From positions 1-64,000 of the forward strand of contig NZ_QSSH01000002.1 of the NCBI RefSeq assembly GCF_003438495.1: a stretch of 64,000 nt of DNA. The letters run 5' to 3'. A model generated the notes under the pieces. The model ran no database searches and was not told where the DNA came from. It was given only the letters and a program-made list of their open reading frames with translations. The DNA comes from Collinsella sp. TF05-9AC. Lineage in GTDB: Bacteria; Actinomycetota; Coriobacteriia; Coriobacteriales; Coriobacteriaceae. Both the position numbers and the translations under genes were made by a program. This document shows, piece after piece, positions 8,108-17,862 of the stretch; within the stretch, counting starts at the first letter, position 1, and every line of letters begins with the position of its first letter.

Positions 8108-9130
8108 ATGGCCGACGAGCACGAAACAGAAAGCAAGGCATGGGCAATTGAGGTCGCTGCGGCAAAGGCGGCGTCGCGTGCTGCCGAGGAGGTGCATCGT
8201 CCTCCCGTAGTGCCGATGGAGCGCGTGGTCGATCGCGATGTTATCGAGCGAGGCGAGCGCGCTGGTCGCAAGCGCAGCCAGGAGCCGGGCTTTCCGCGCT
8301 TTTTTGCCGAGCTCAATTTGGGCCTGATCCTCACGGCCTTTGCCATCGTCGCGTTTAAAACCCCTAATCACTTTGCTTTTGGCGGCACCTCGGGCGTGTC
8401 GGTCATTCTGTCCACGCTGTTCCCGACCCTGCCCGTCGGCGTTTTTATGTGGATTATCAACGCGGTCCTGGTCGTTCTGGGCTTTATTTTTTTGGAGCGC
8501 AAGGCAATCCTGTGGAGTGTCTTTGCCTCGTTTGCGCTGTCCGCCTATGTTTCGCTGTTTGAGCTCTTTATTCCGACCGATGTCTCGATGACGGGCGATA
8601 TGTGGCTTGACCTGTGCTTTGCCGTGATTCTGCCGGCGCTCGGCAGCGCTATCGTCTTTGATATTGGCGCCTCGACGGGCGGCACGGACATTCTCGCCAT
8701 GATCCTCAAACGCCGCACGACGCTCGAGATTGGCCGCGCCCTGCTGTTGGTCGATATCGGCATCGTGACCATCGCGGCCTTCTTGTACGGTCCGCGCGTC
8801 GGTCTGTATTGCGTGCTTGGCCTGTTTGCCAAGACGCTTGTGGTCGACAAAGCCATTGAGAGCATTCACCTTCGTAAGGTCTGCACGGTCATTTGCTCCG
8901 AGCCCCTTAAGGTCGAGGAGTTTATCGTCAAGCATCTCAACCGTACGGCGACTATCAGCCGCGGCTACGGTGCTTTCTCGGGCAAGTGCGTGACGGTGAT
9001 TATGAGCGTGCTGAGTCGTCGCGAGGCCGTGCAACTGCGTCGCTACGCGCGCGAGATCGATCCGGGTGCCTTTATCACGATTGTTGACAGCTCCGAGATC
9101 GTCGGCAAGGGTTTTCGCGGAACGAACTAA
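8108..9130 (+). CDS. YitT family membrane protein (DUF161 + DUF2179)
   Basis: 340 residues. About 55 charged N-terminal residues are followed by a membrane region (about 62-235, five to six helices, including GGTSGVSVILSTLFPTLPVG and DIGASTGGTDILAMIL) and a C-terminal soluble DUF2179 domain (about 250-335). This is the standard YitT layout. DUF161 repeats resemble transporter half-units, but no substrate is established for the family. The N-terminal extension is longer than the usual start. ATG 8108 has GAGGGG about 10 bases upstream. It appears monocistronic, between a terminator at 7954-7995 and the independent gene at 9281. Confidence 0.85.
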   Translation: MADEHETESKAWAIEVAAAKAASRAAEEVHRPPVVPMERVVDRDVIERGERAGRKRSQEPGFPRFFAELNLGLILTAFAIVAFKTPNHFAFGGTSGVSVILSTLFPTLPVGVFMWIINAVLVVLGFIFLERKAILWSVFASFALSAYVSLFELFIPTDVSMTGDMWLDLCFAVILPALGSAIVFDIGASTGGTDILAMILKRRTTLEIGRALLLVDIGIVTIAAFLYGPRVGLYCVLGLFAKTLVVDKAIESIHLRKVCTVICSEPLKVEEFIVKHLNRTATISRGYGAFSGKCVTVIMSVLSRREAVQLRRYAREIDPGAFITIVDSSEIVGKGFRGTN

Positions 9131-9280
9131 CGCGGACGCACTCATCAAACAATCGAAAAGTGCCCCGCGCGTTGCAAATACGTCATCTAAGAGTATTTGT
9201 CCCCACATTGGGTGATAATGATGCCAGAGACATCGTTCGCGATCCAGGTGATTCGCTCTAGATACGAAGGGATGATTTCG

Positions 9281-10606
9281 ATGTTCTGTTCGCAGTGTGG
9301 CGCCCCTATGGGTGATAACGACAAGTTCTGCGGCGTGTGTGGTGCCCCCAATACCGGCGCTGCAGCCTCCGCCCCTCAGGGTCAGCCTCAGCAGTTTGCC
9401 CCTCAACCTGTCATGAACGTGTCCAAGGGCTGCACGGCTCAGGCGTTTGAGGATATGACCAAGACTCCGGGCGTGCTGCAGCGCGTATGCCAGATTGCCT
9501 TTTTGCCGGCGCTTATCTGTGTCGTGTCGGTGCTCGTGCTGTTCATTCCCGTTATCGGCGGTATTGCGGCTGCTATCGGCTTTTTGGCGGCCTGTGTGGC
9601 AAGCGCGTGCGGTTCGGGCTTTGGCATCGAATGGGGTCGCGACCTGTCGCTTAAGATCGATGACGGCATGGATCGTCCGCTGATGCGCTCCACGTCGTTT
9701 GGCCTTGGCGTCTTTTCGGGCGTTATTTCGAGCGTGCTCAAGGTTATCGCGGCTATTCCCGTTATTGGTGTAGCGCTTTCGCTGGTGGAGAGCGTGGTAA
9801 TTGGTGCCGCGGGTGCGTACTCTTATTACGGCTCTTATGCGCTTGAGGCCGCGCTGTTTGGCTCGCTGGGCCTGTTTGTTCTGGCTATGATTGCCACGGC
9901 GGTCCTGGGTGTCTTCTTTACTATGTTCGCCGACATCGCCGTGATGCACTTTGCGGTGACCGGTCGCGTCGAGAGCGCGTTTTCGCTCGATAAGGTCTGG
10001 GCGGCCTTTAAGAACAATAAGACCAAGCTGTTCTGCGCATCGTTCCTTCCCGAGTTTTTGACGGGTCTGGTCGCCAACGTTGTCACATGGATCCTGACGC
10101 TCGTCTTTGGCACCATTGCCTCTGTCGGTATGTATAGCTACTACTACCGTCCTACGGCAATTGAGGCGCTTGTTACCGGCGGTGGCATTACGCTCGTATT
10201 GTTCTTGGTGCTGACGGCGTTTGTCACGGTATTCCTCACGGTCTTTGGCAGCATGCTCAAGCATCGTGCCGTTGGCTATTGGGTAGCGCGCTACGCAAGC
10301 GAGTGGGCCGACGAGGACAAGGACGACGTTCTGACTTTTGTGCTGCCGTTTGAGAAGAAGTCTGCTCCGGCTGGTTTTAGCGCCGACGCAGCGCCCGTAT
10401 CCGATTCCGCTGCGGCGCCCGAGTCCGAGCCCGCGCCTGAGCCCGAGCCTGAGCCCGAGCCTGAGCCCGAGCCTGAGCCCGAGCCTGCGCCTGAGCCCGA
10501 GCCCATGCCGGAACCGGAGCCCGAGCCCATGCCGGAACCGGAACCGGAGCCCGAGCCCGAGCCCGAGCCTGCACCAAGCTCCGATGAGGACCCTCAGGAC
10601 GAGTAG
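9281..10606 (+). CDS. Zinc-ribbon, polytopic membrane protein with Glu-Pro repeat tail
   Basis: 441 residues in three parts. Residues 1-27 form a zinc ribbon (MFCSQCG...FCGVCG, two CxxC pairs). Residues about 70-335 hold about six hydrophobic helices and resemble DUF4013-type membrane proteins. The last 70 residues are almost pure EP dipeptides with occasional Ala or Met, ending [10 protein letters not shown] choose ATG 9281 because GAAGGG precedes it and because it places the zinc ribbon at the N-terminus; an in-frame ATG at 9197 is possible. The tail is encoded by GAGCCC/GAGCCT hexamers, prone to length change. The function is unknown. A bidirectional terminator follows. Confidence 0.75.
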   Translation: MFCSQCGAPMGDNDKFCGVCGAPNTGAAASAPQGQPQQFAPQPVMNVSKGCTAQAFEDMTKTPGVLQRVCQIAFLPALICVVSVLVLFIPVIGGIAAAIGFLAACVASACGSGFGIEWGRDLSLKIDDGMDRPLMRSTSFGLGVFSGVISSVLKVIAAIPVIGVALSLVESVVIGAAGAYSYYGSYALEAALFGSLGLFVLAMIATAVLGVFFTMFADIAVMHFAVTGRVESAFSLDKVWAAFKNNKTKLFCASFLPEFLTGLVANVVTWILTLVFGTIASVGMYSYYYRPTAIEALVTGGGITLVLFLVLTAFVTVFLTVFGSMLKHRAVGYWVARYASEWADEDKDDVLTFVLPFEKKSAPAGFSADAAPVSDSAAAPESEPAPEPEPEPEPEPEPEPEPAPEPEPMPEPEPEPMPEPEPEPEPEPEPAPSSDEDPQDE

Positions 10607-10665
10607 CCATGCCGTCTGCCATTTGGGGACGGGGTAGAAATGGTAGAAATAGCGCTTGACAAATG

Positions 10666-10704
10666 AGCGGGGGCGGACGTGTCGAAACGTCCGCCCCCGC
10701 TTTG
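10666..10704. terminator. Bidirectional intrinsic terminator
   Basis: A perfect 15-bp stem (10666-10680 with 10687-10701) and loop GTCGAA, with T-rich sequence to the right and A/T-rich sequence to the left. It separates the zinc-ribbon gene from the convergent peptidase gene. Confidence 0.85.
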
Positions 10705-10737
10705 CTTTAGCCAGGCTGTTATGGATGGGTGTGACGA

Positions 10738-12201
10738 CTACTCGTCGTGTTTCTCCTCGCGGCGAGCGGCAGCGCGGGCTTCGTGGATGCCCTTGATTGC
10801 GGCATGGCGAGCCGTGCGGGCATCATGGATGGCGTCACGAGCCTCGGCGGTCGTCGCCTTGGCAGAGCGCAACTTGGCGGCCAGATCGGGGTTGGTTTCG
10901 GCGACCGCGGTAATCGCGGGGCCGTCGAGCTCCTCTTGCGTGGGCTCGGCCAAAAAGTCGATGGCATACTGGGCTGCCACCATGGAGCCCTTGGCTAGCA
11001 CGCTCTCGTCAATCTTGTAAAAGCAGGAATGTTGGGCGTACGTGGCGCCAATCTTGGGGTTGCGCGTACCTACAAAGGCGAGCACGCCCGGCACGCGGCG
11101 CAGGTACTCCGAAAAATCCTCGCCCGAGAGCGTGCCACGGTAATGGCCTTGACCGGTGGGGCCCAGGCACTTGATTACGGCCTGACGGCAGCGCTCGCTC
11201 GAAGCTGCGTCGTTTTCGACCTTGTAGTTGGCGATGGTATAGTCGGTGAGCTCTGCCTCGGCGCCCAAGGCGGCCGCAGTATGCTCAACGATGCGGCGCA
11301 TAAGCTCCGGCATTTCCTCGTGGGTCGAATCGCCGTAGGTGCGCACCGTGCCGGCGAGGTAGGCCGTGCCGGCGATAACGTTGCGCGCGGTGCCGCCATG
11401 CAGCTCGCCGACGGTGATGACGGCCGGCTCGTAGGGGCTGATCTCGCGCGAAACGATGGTCTGCAGGGCATTGACGATCTCGGCGGCCACCATGACGGCG
11501 TCGTGGCCGCGCTGGGGCATGGCGCCGTGGCACGAGGTGCCGCGAACATCGATGCGGAACCAGTCGGTATTGGCCATGCGCGGGCCGGGCTCGCAGCTTA
11601 CGGTGCCGGCGTCGACCTCGCTCCAGATGTGCGCGGCGTAGGCACCATCGACGCCGTCGAGCACGCCCGTGCCGATCATGAGTTTCGCGCCCTGGCCGTT
11701 TTCCTCGCTGGGCTGGAAGACGATGCGGACCTCGCCGTGGATGTCGTCGGTCATATGGCGCAGGATCTGCAGCGTGCCGAGCATCATGGCGATATGGCAG
11801 TCGTGGCCGCAGGCGTGCATGCAGCCCTCGTTGACGCTGGCGAAATCCTCGCCGGTCTGCTCGGTGACGGGCAGGGCGTCGATATCCGCACGCAGCAGGA
11901 TGCGGCGGCGCGGCGTGCCGTCCTCGCGGTAGGCGTCGGGCGCGGTGCCGCGAAGGGTCGCCACCAGACCCGTCTTAAGGGGGCGCTCGTAGGGGATATT
12001 CATGGCGTCGAGCTGGTTGGCGATGTCGGAGGTCGTGCGCTCCTCGGCGAGGCTCAGCTCCGGGTGCTTATGGAAGTGCCGGCGCTGCTTGATGATATAG
12101 GGCTCAAACTCGGCGGCGATATCTCGGATGGCCGCGGTGACGTCGTCTGCCGCGCGAACCTCGGTTGCCGCCATAATCTGCTGTGCCTTGGTCTTCGTCA
12201 T
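10738..12201 (-). CDS. M20 family amidohydrolase (N-acyl-amino-acid hydrolase type)
   Basis: 487 residues, M20D type. Metal and catalytic motifs are in place: HKHPELS (44-50), LRADIDALP (103-111), HACGHDCH (129-136) with C131 and H133, and SEENGQGA (165-172) with the general-base Glu pair. The family removes acyl or aminoacyl groups from amino acids (hippurate, N-acetyl-amino acids or IAA conjugates); the substrate here is not readable. The start is at 12201 on the minus strand, with an AAGGAG site 8-13 bases upstream; longer readings lack one. The final ~45 residues are an unusual Ala/Arg/Glu-rich helical tail ending EEKHDE. The next gene points the other way. Confidence 0.88.
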   Translation of the reverse strand: MTKTKAQQIMAATEVRAADDVTAAIRDIAAEFEPYIIKQRRHFHKHPELSLAEERTTSDIANQLDAMNIPYERPLKTGLVATLRGTAPDAYREDGTPRRRILLRADIDALPVTEQTGEDFASVNEGCMHACGHDCHIAMMLGTLQILRHMTDDIHGEVRIVFQPSEENGQGAKLMIGTGVLDGVDGAYAAHIWSEVDAGTVSCEPGPRMANTDWFRIDVRGTSCHGAMPQRGHDAVMVAAEIVNALQTIVSREISPYEPAVITVGELHGGTARNVIAGTAYLAGTVRTYGDSTHEEMPELMRRIVEHTAAALGAEAELTDYTIANYKVENDAASSERCRQAVIKCLGPTGQGHYRGTLSGEDFSEYLRRVPGVLAFVGTRNPKIGATYAQHSCFYKIDESVLAKGSMVAAQYAIDFLAEPTQEELDGPAITAVAETNPDLAAKLRSAKATTAEARDAIHDARTARHAAIKGIHEARAAARREEKHDE

Positions 12202-12369
12202 GGTCGATTTGCTCCTTGCTGGGTTGATCGCAAAATCGTACAGGCTCTCTCCAGTATGCCACCTGCCGCTAGGGCTGGTAAAGTTGCCGTTTGCCGCTTG
12301 GGGTTTTGTTACAAGGGCGGGGGAGTACACTCGGGGGTGTTGAATTTCCTGCCAGAGATGGGGATGCCC

Positions 12370-14007
12370 ATGCAACATATCGATCGGATTATCCGCTCCA
12401 AGAACGTCTTTACCGCGCAAGACGGCATCGATACCGCCCGCGAGCTGGCGATTGCCATCGCAGGCGACCGTATCGTCGCAGTCGGTGCGCCCGATGACGT
12501 GATTGCCGCCGCGCCTGCCGCCACGCCGGTTATCGACTACGGCGAGCAGTTTGTCTGCCCCGGTTTCCACGATGCGCACCTGCATTTCTTCCATACTTCG
12601 GTTGGCTCCTCGCCGTACATGCTCATGGATATGGGCACGTCCGAGGCTGCGCTGGTGCAGCACGCGCTCGAGTTTTCCCAGGACCTGCCCGATGACGCTT
12701 GGGTTGTGACGCAGGGCTGGCGCGACTACCGTTGGGACCCGCCCGAGCATCCTACCAAGGCGTCGCTCGATGCGGCATTCCCCGATCGTCCCTGCGTTAT
12801 GTATTCGGGCGACGGGCACACGCTTTGGCTCAACAGCCGCGCACTCGAGGCGCTCGGCGTCACACGCGACAGCGAGCCGCCAGCGGGCGGCAGTTACGAC
12901 AAGGATGCAAATGGCGAGCTCACGGGCATTGCTCACGAGGCAGCTGCCATGCAGCTGCTACCGCGCTGCCTTGAGTGGCTGGGCGAGGATCGCATCGCAA
13001 GCGCTTACGCCGATCAAATGAGGCGGATGGCCGAGCAGGGCATCACCTCGATATGCGATATGTCGCTCATGCCCATGCCGGGCTGCGACTTTATCCGCGA
13101 CGATGTCTACGACAAACTGCAGGCAGCCGGCAAGCTGGGCATCCGCGCCCATTTGTTTCCCACGCTGCTGGATGACCAATCGCGCTTGGAAGAGCTACAG
13201 GCCCGCTACGCGAACAACGCGCTGCTCTCGGCGCCAGGCTTTAAGCAGTTCTTCGACGGCGTGTCGAGCGAGCATACCGCATACCTCACTGAGCCCTATA
13301 CCAACCCGCGCTTCCCGGGCGACCAGGGCCGTCTGACGGTCCCCGTCGAGCGCATGCGCAAGTTGGTTCTGGCGGCAGCCGAGCGTGGCCACACCGTGCG
13401 CATCCACGTTATCGGCGACGGTGCCATCCATGCTGCGCTCGATATCTTTGAGGAGGCGGCAGAGCTGTACGGCCTGCCCCAGCACGGTCATAACACGCTC
13501 GAGCATCTGGAGAATCTCCTGCCCCAGGACATCGATCGCCTGCGCAAGCTCAACGTGGTCGCCTCGAGCCAGCCCTGCCACATCACGCTCGATCCGGGTG
13601 GCCCAGAGCGCGACCTTGGCCTGGAGCGAAGCCGAATCATGTGGCCGTTCGCAACCTATAAGCAGCGCGGCATCCGCCAAGCCTTTGGTACTGACAGCCC
13701 TATCACGCCCGTTACCAGCATGAACGTGCTCTACACGGCCATCACGCGCCAGGACCCCAAAAGCCACTGGCCCGAGGGCGGCTGGTTGCCGAGCGAGCGC
13801 ATCGATGCGGCAACGGCTCTGCGCAACTACACCCTGGGCAGCGCCTATGCAGCGGGCGACGAGCAAAACCTCGGCAGCCTGGAACCCGGCAAATACGCCG
13901 ACCTGGTAGTCCTGGACCAAAACCCACTCACCATCGACCCCCAAGAACTCCAAGCCACCAAAGTCCAAGCCACCTACCTAGCCGGCAACCTGATCTACGG
14001 GCGCTAA
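12370..14007 (+). CDS. Amidohydrolase family 3 protein (YtcJ-like)
   Basis: 545 residues with the amidohydrolase-3 signature: a metal-binding HxH within GFHDAHLHFF (H70, H72), RIHVIGDGA with the next histidine, and GTDSPI near the C-terminus carrying the catalytic Asp. YtcJ-like enzymes hydrolyse diverse N-acyl or formamide-type bonds; the true substrate is unknown. Three ATG codons are clustered at 12358, 12364 and 12370; I take 12370, with GATGGGG before it. GTG at 12337, preceded by GGGGGAG, is a real alternative. The gene is divergent from the M20 gene, sharing a 168-bp intergenic region. Both are hydrolases of amide-type bonds, which may indicate related substrates. Confidence 0.82.
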   Translation: MQHIDRIIRSKNVFTAQDGIDTARELAIAIAGDRIVAVGAPDDVIAAAPAATPVIDYGEQFVCPGFHDAHLHFFHTSVGSSPYMLMDMGTSEAALVQHALEFSQDLPDDAWVVTQGWRDYRWDPPEHPTKASLDAAFPDRPCVMYSGDGHTLWLNSRALEALGVTRDSEPPAGGSYDKDANGELTGIAHEAAAMQLLPRCLEWLGEDRIASAYADQMRRMAEQGITSICDMSLMPMPGCDFIRDDVYDKLQAAGKLGIRAHLFPTLLDDQSRLEELQARYANNALLSAPGFKQFFDGVSSEHTAYLTEPYTNPRFPGDQGRLTVPVERMRKLVLAAAERGHTVRIHVIGDGAIHAALDIFEEAAELYGLPQHGHNTLEHLENLLPQDIDRLRKLNVVASSQPCHITLDPGGPERDLGLERSRIMWPFATYKQRGIRQAFGTDSPITPVTSMNVLYTAITRQDPKSHWPEGGWLPSERIDAATALRNYTLGSAYAAGDEQNLGSLEPGKYADLVVLDQNPLTIDPQELQATKVQATYLAGNLIYGR

Positions 14008-14580
14008 GTATTCATGTCTTACCGTTAAACGCGGCTCGGGCAGCTTATTTTGGGATGGCGCTCGAGCCACGTTTGCGTTTCGGTGGGGATCCGCCATGAG
14101 CGTCCCTGCTCTGTTGGATTTGGGCGCGGGGTTGAGGTGCTACTGCTCCGTGCGTTCAATTTGGACATCAGCAGTGAAACCTCATGGTGTTTTGCATACT
14201 TCCAGTTGCAGATTGCATAAAAAAGCTGAGATGTTCTTTCCGGCCCTGATGTACCCCCGCCTGGGCCGTGCAAAAAACGGAGTATTCAGCACCGCGAGCT
14301 CTGCCGGTGCCGCTGCGGCTGAGTAACGTTACGGAGATTGACGTCATTTTGGGCTCCGGTACGGCGCGAAGTACGCCCATTTGTCCCAACGGGGTCTGCC
14401 CACCGACCAAAACCGCCCGCTGAAGGCGTTCTAGGGACCAATAAGGTATGTCCGGCGCGTATGCAGCCACCCTGGCCTGCTGAATACTCCCAAAAATGCA
14501 CGGTGCTCCCCAGGGGACCCGTGCGCGCAGCGAAAACCATGCCCACGTTCCTAGCCGCATCGCCATTTTGCTGCACTGAC
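14008..14580. other. Non-coding stretch with an inverted repeat pair
   Basis: About 570 bases with no supported gene. Two 26-base segments in opposite orientation (14266-14291 and 14478-14503) share CCGTGCA and GAGTATTCAGCA, and enclose about 186 bases. A 132-codon minus-strand frame (14168-14566) covers the area, but it has no good ribosome site and no family resemblance, so I do not call it. The segment may be a dispersed intergenic repeat or a structured RNA. Confidence 0.45.
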
Positions 14581-14791
14581 TTTTCTGAATGCCGGGACCG
14601 AATTAGTTAACCTGCCTCCCGTGTGGCTCCGGAGGGGCGGGGCATAAGGTTTATCGTGAGTTCCGCACGAGCCGAAGGCCACTTAATGTGGCCTTCGTGC
14701 GAGCAGGACTGCCCGAGCAGGAAACCTTATGCCCCGCCCCTCCGGAGCCACACGGGAGGCATCGCTAAGTTATCCCCCGGCATTCAGAAAA
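14581..14791. repeat. 211-bp near-palindrome upstream of groES
   Basis: Outer arms begin TTTTCTGAATGCCGGG (14581-14596) and end CCCGGCATTCAGAAAA (14776-14791). Inner arms 14615-14652 and 14722-14759 are a perfect 38-bp inverted repeat. A further hairpin lies in the centre (14664-14700). It is a possible MITE-like element or a very long transcript hairpin. No clear target-site duplication flanks it. Confidence 0.8.
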
Positions 14792-14928
14792 TCTAAGTGC
14801 CAAAAAATAAGATTTTTTGACTCCGTGTTGTATAACCCGCCATTCGTGGGTACCATTCAACGCGTACGCAAACAAAAAGGGTTAATTCGCGTGGTATAAC
14901 CGCGCGGCCCAAAAAGGAGGAGACAAGC

Positions 14929-15222
14929 ATGTCGTCTTTGAAGCCGCTTGCAGATCGTGTTCTGGTCAAGCCCGACGAGGCCGAGCAGAAGACCGCTTCT
15001 GGTCTGTACATCGCCAGCAACGCCCAGGAGAAGCCGCAGCGCGGCACCATCGTTGCCGTGGGCGCTGGCAAGGTCAACGACAAGGGTGAGCGTATCCCCA
15101 TGGACGTTCAGGTTGGCGACGTTGTCATCTACGGTAAGTTCGGTGGCAACGAGGTCAAGGTCGACGGCGAGAAGTATCTGCTGATGCGCGCCGACGACAT
15201 CTACGCTGTCGTCGAGGCCTAG
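14929..15222 (+). CDS. groES: Co-chaperonin GroES
   Basis: A 97-residue GroES with the family's N-terminal LKPLADRVLVKPDEAE, the mobile loop around residues 17-33 (EQKTASGLYIASNAQEK), and the GDVVIYGKFGGNEVKVDGEKYLLM roof and base segments. The heptameric lid closes the GroEL folding chamber in the cytosol. RBS AAAGGAGGAG precedes ATG 14929. groEL follows after 97 bases in the same direction, giving the standard operon. The upstream region does not contain a recognisable CIRCE element (TTAGCACTC-N9-GAGTGCTAA); heat-shock control here must use another signal or one further upstream. Confidence 0.97.
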   Translation: MSSLKPLADRVLVKPDEAEQKTASGLYIASNAQEKPQRGTIVAVGAGKVNDKGERIPMDVQVGDVVIYGKFGGNEVKVDGEKYLLMRADDIYAVVEA

Positions 15223-15241
15223 TCTCGTCAGAATCGTCTGA

Positions 15242-16957
<1,716 letters not shown>

Positions 16958-17000
16958 GGCCGACAAGGTCTAGAACTCCCACCGGGAATCCGCAGGGCGC

Positions 17001-17104
17001 GACGGGGTTTCTCCCCAGAACGTCCTCGGACATGCAAAGAGGCTCCGCATCGCGCTTCGCGCTGCGGAGCCTCTTTGCGGAATGTTCTGGGGAGAGGCCC
17101 CGTC
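17001..17104. repeat. 104-bp two-part hairpin downstream of groEL
   Basis: Inner arms 17034-17048 and 17064-17078 are a perfect 15-bp stem with a GC-rich loop. Outer arms 17001-17021 and 17084-17104 match at 19 of 21 positions. It may act as the groEL transcript terminator, though it lacks a T-run. It directly abuts the truncated sirtuin sequence. Confidence 0.75.
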
Positions 17105-17603
17105 ACGCCGCGCGGCCGTTTTGTGCCACGGCCTTCCAGAAGGGGTATTTGATGATGACGGGTGTGTTGTCCCCGACGCCCAGCTCCAGGTACAGGATGC
17201 GGTTGCCGGAGTGCGCCTCGCAGAACGCGCGGTAGCGGGCGACCGCATCGTGCCATCCGCGGTCCTCGCAGAAAGAGCCGTCGATGCGCAGGTTGGGAAC
17301 CATGGGCGCCCCGCAGCGCGGGCAGCGGGGAACGAGCTCGCTCGGCACCCGCTGGTCTTTCTGGCGGCCCGCCATCTCGCGGACCTGCCGCTCGTTGTCG
17401 TACGTCTCGCCGGAGCAGTTGCGGCTGCATTGGAACAGGCCGTAGTCCCCCTGCGTGTAGAACAGCCGTGCCTTGTCGAACCCCGCCAGCTGGAACTGGT
17501 GGTCGACGTTGGTGGTGAGGAGGAAGTAGTCCCGCCCTTCGAGGATGCGCTGGAGGTCGAGGTAGGGCTTACCGACCCCCGCCTCGTAGCGATTGAGCAG
17601 GAT
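17103..17603 (-). pseudogene. Sirtuin (Sir2, SirTM-type) internal fragment
   Basis: The minus-strand reading shows clear sirtuin sequence: DYFLLTTNVDHQFQLAGFDK, FYTQGDYGLFQCSRNC, a zinc-binding RCPRCGAPM and LELGVGDNTPVIIKYPFW. These match the middle and late part of class M sirtuins, which act as protein ADP-ribosyl transferases or deacylases together with macrodomain proteins. The N-terminal half with the NAD-binding GAGxS motif is missing, and the frame stops right after the YPFW region, where family members continue by some 40 residues. Both breaks fall at hairpins (17001-17104 and 17604-17635). In the database it may be listed as a 196-residue protein starting at 17693; I judge it a non-functional remnant. 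Confidence 0.8.
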
Positions 17604-17665
17604 GGCTCCTCCTTGGGTGCATCTAAGGAGGAGCCCCTCAGAAGCGCCCCAAGGGGCGCTTTTTG
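17604..17665. terminator. Two adjacent hairpins, second one a terminator
   Basis: The first stem is GGCTCCTCCTT (17604-17614) with AAGGAGGAGCC (17625-17635). The second is AGCGCCCC (17643-17650) with GGGGCGCT (17653-17660), followed by five T on the plus strand. The first marks the right edge of the sirtuin remnant. Confidence 0.65.
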
Positions 17666-17804
17666 TGTATATAAAGGCAAAAGGGATATTCAATGAAAAC
17701 CCTGGCTGATCTGTGGTCCTCGTTTATTTCGGCTGGCCATATTACAGATTCTCGCTGACCTTGCGCAGCAAAGGCAAAACGCTCCGTAGTCGTTGCGTCG
17801 TATC

Positions 17805-17845
17805 TACAACGATTTGATAATCGTTGTACAATCGTTGCAACGATT
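17805..17845. promoter_or_regulatory. Two palindromic operator-like sites before the AlbA-domain gene
   Basis: TACAACGAT (17805-17813) and ATCGTTGTA (17820-17828) form a 9-bp-arm inverted repeat. It is followed directly by a perfect 16-bp palindrome AATCGTTGCAACGATT (17830-17845). Both share the half-site CAACGAT. They end 18 bases before the start codon, where a repressor would block initiation. Autoregulation by the downstream winged-helix protein is likely. Confidence 0.65.
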
Positions 17846-17862
17846 TAGGGATAGGAGCGGCT

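Noticed and set aside
11029..12369. Long plus-strand open frame continuous with the YtcJ-like gene (992 codons in all)
   Set aside because: The part before 12337 is the opposite-strand shadow of the M20 gene; it has no ribosome site and its protein sequence is low-complexity.
14168..14566. 132-codon minus-strand frame in the region before groES
   Set aside because: No ribosome site, no known domain; it spans an inverted repeat and is more probably repeat DNA.
14581..14791. Target-site duplication around the long palindrome
   Set aside because: The bases on either side (AC and TC) do not match convincingly, so a transposon claim is not supported by this alone.
14792..14928. CIRCE element upstream of groES
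   Set aside because: I looked for TTAGCACTC and GAGTGCTAA with spacing 9 and found no match, even loose.
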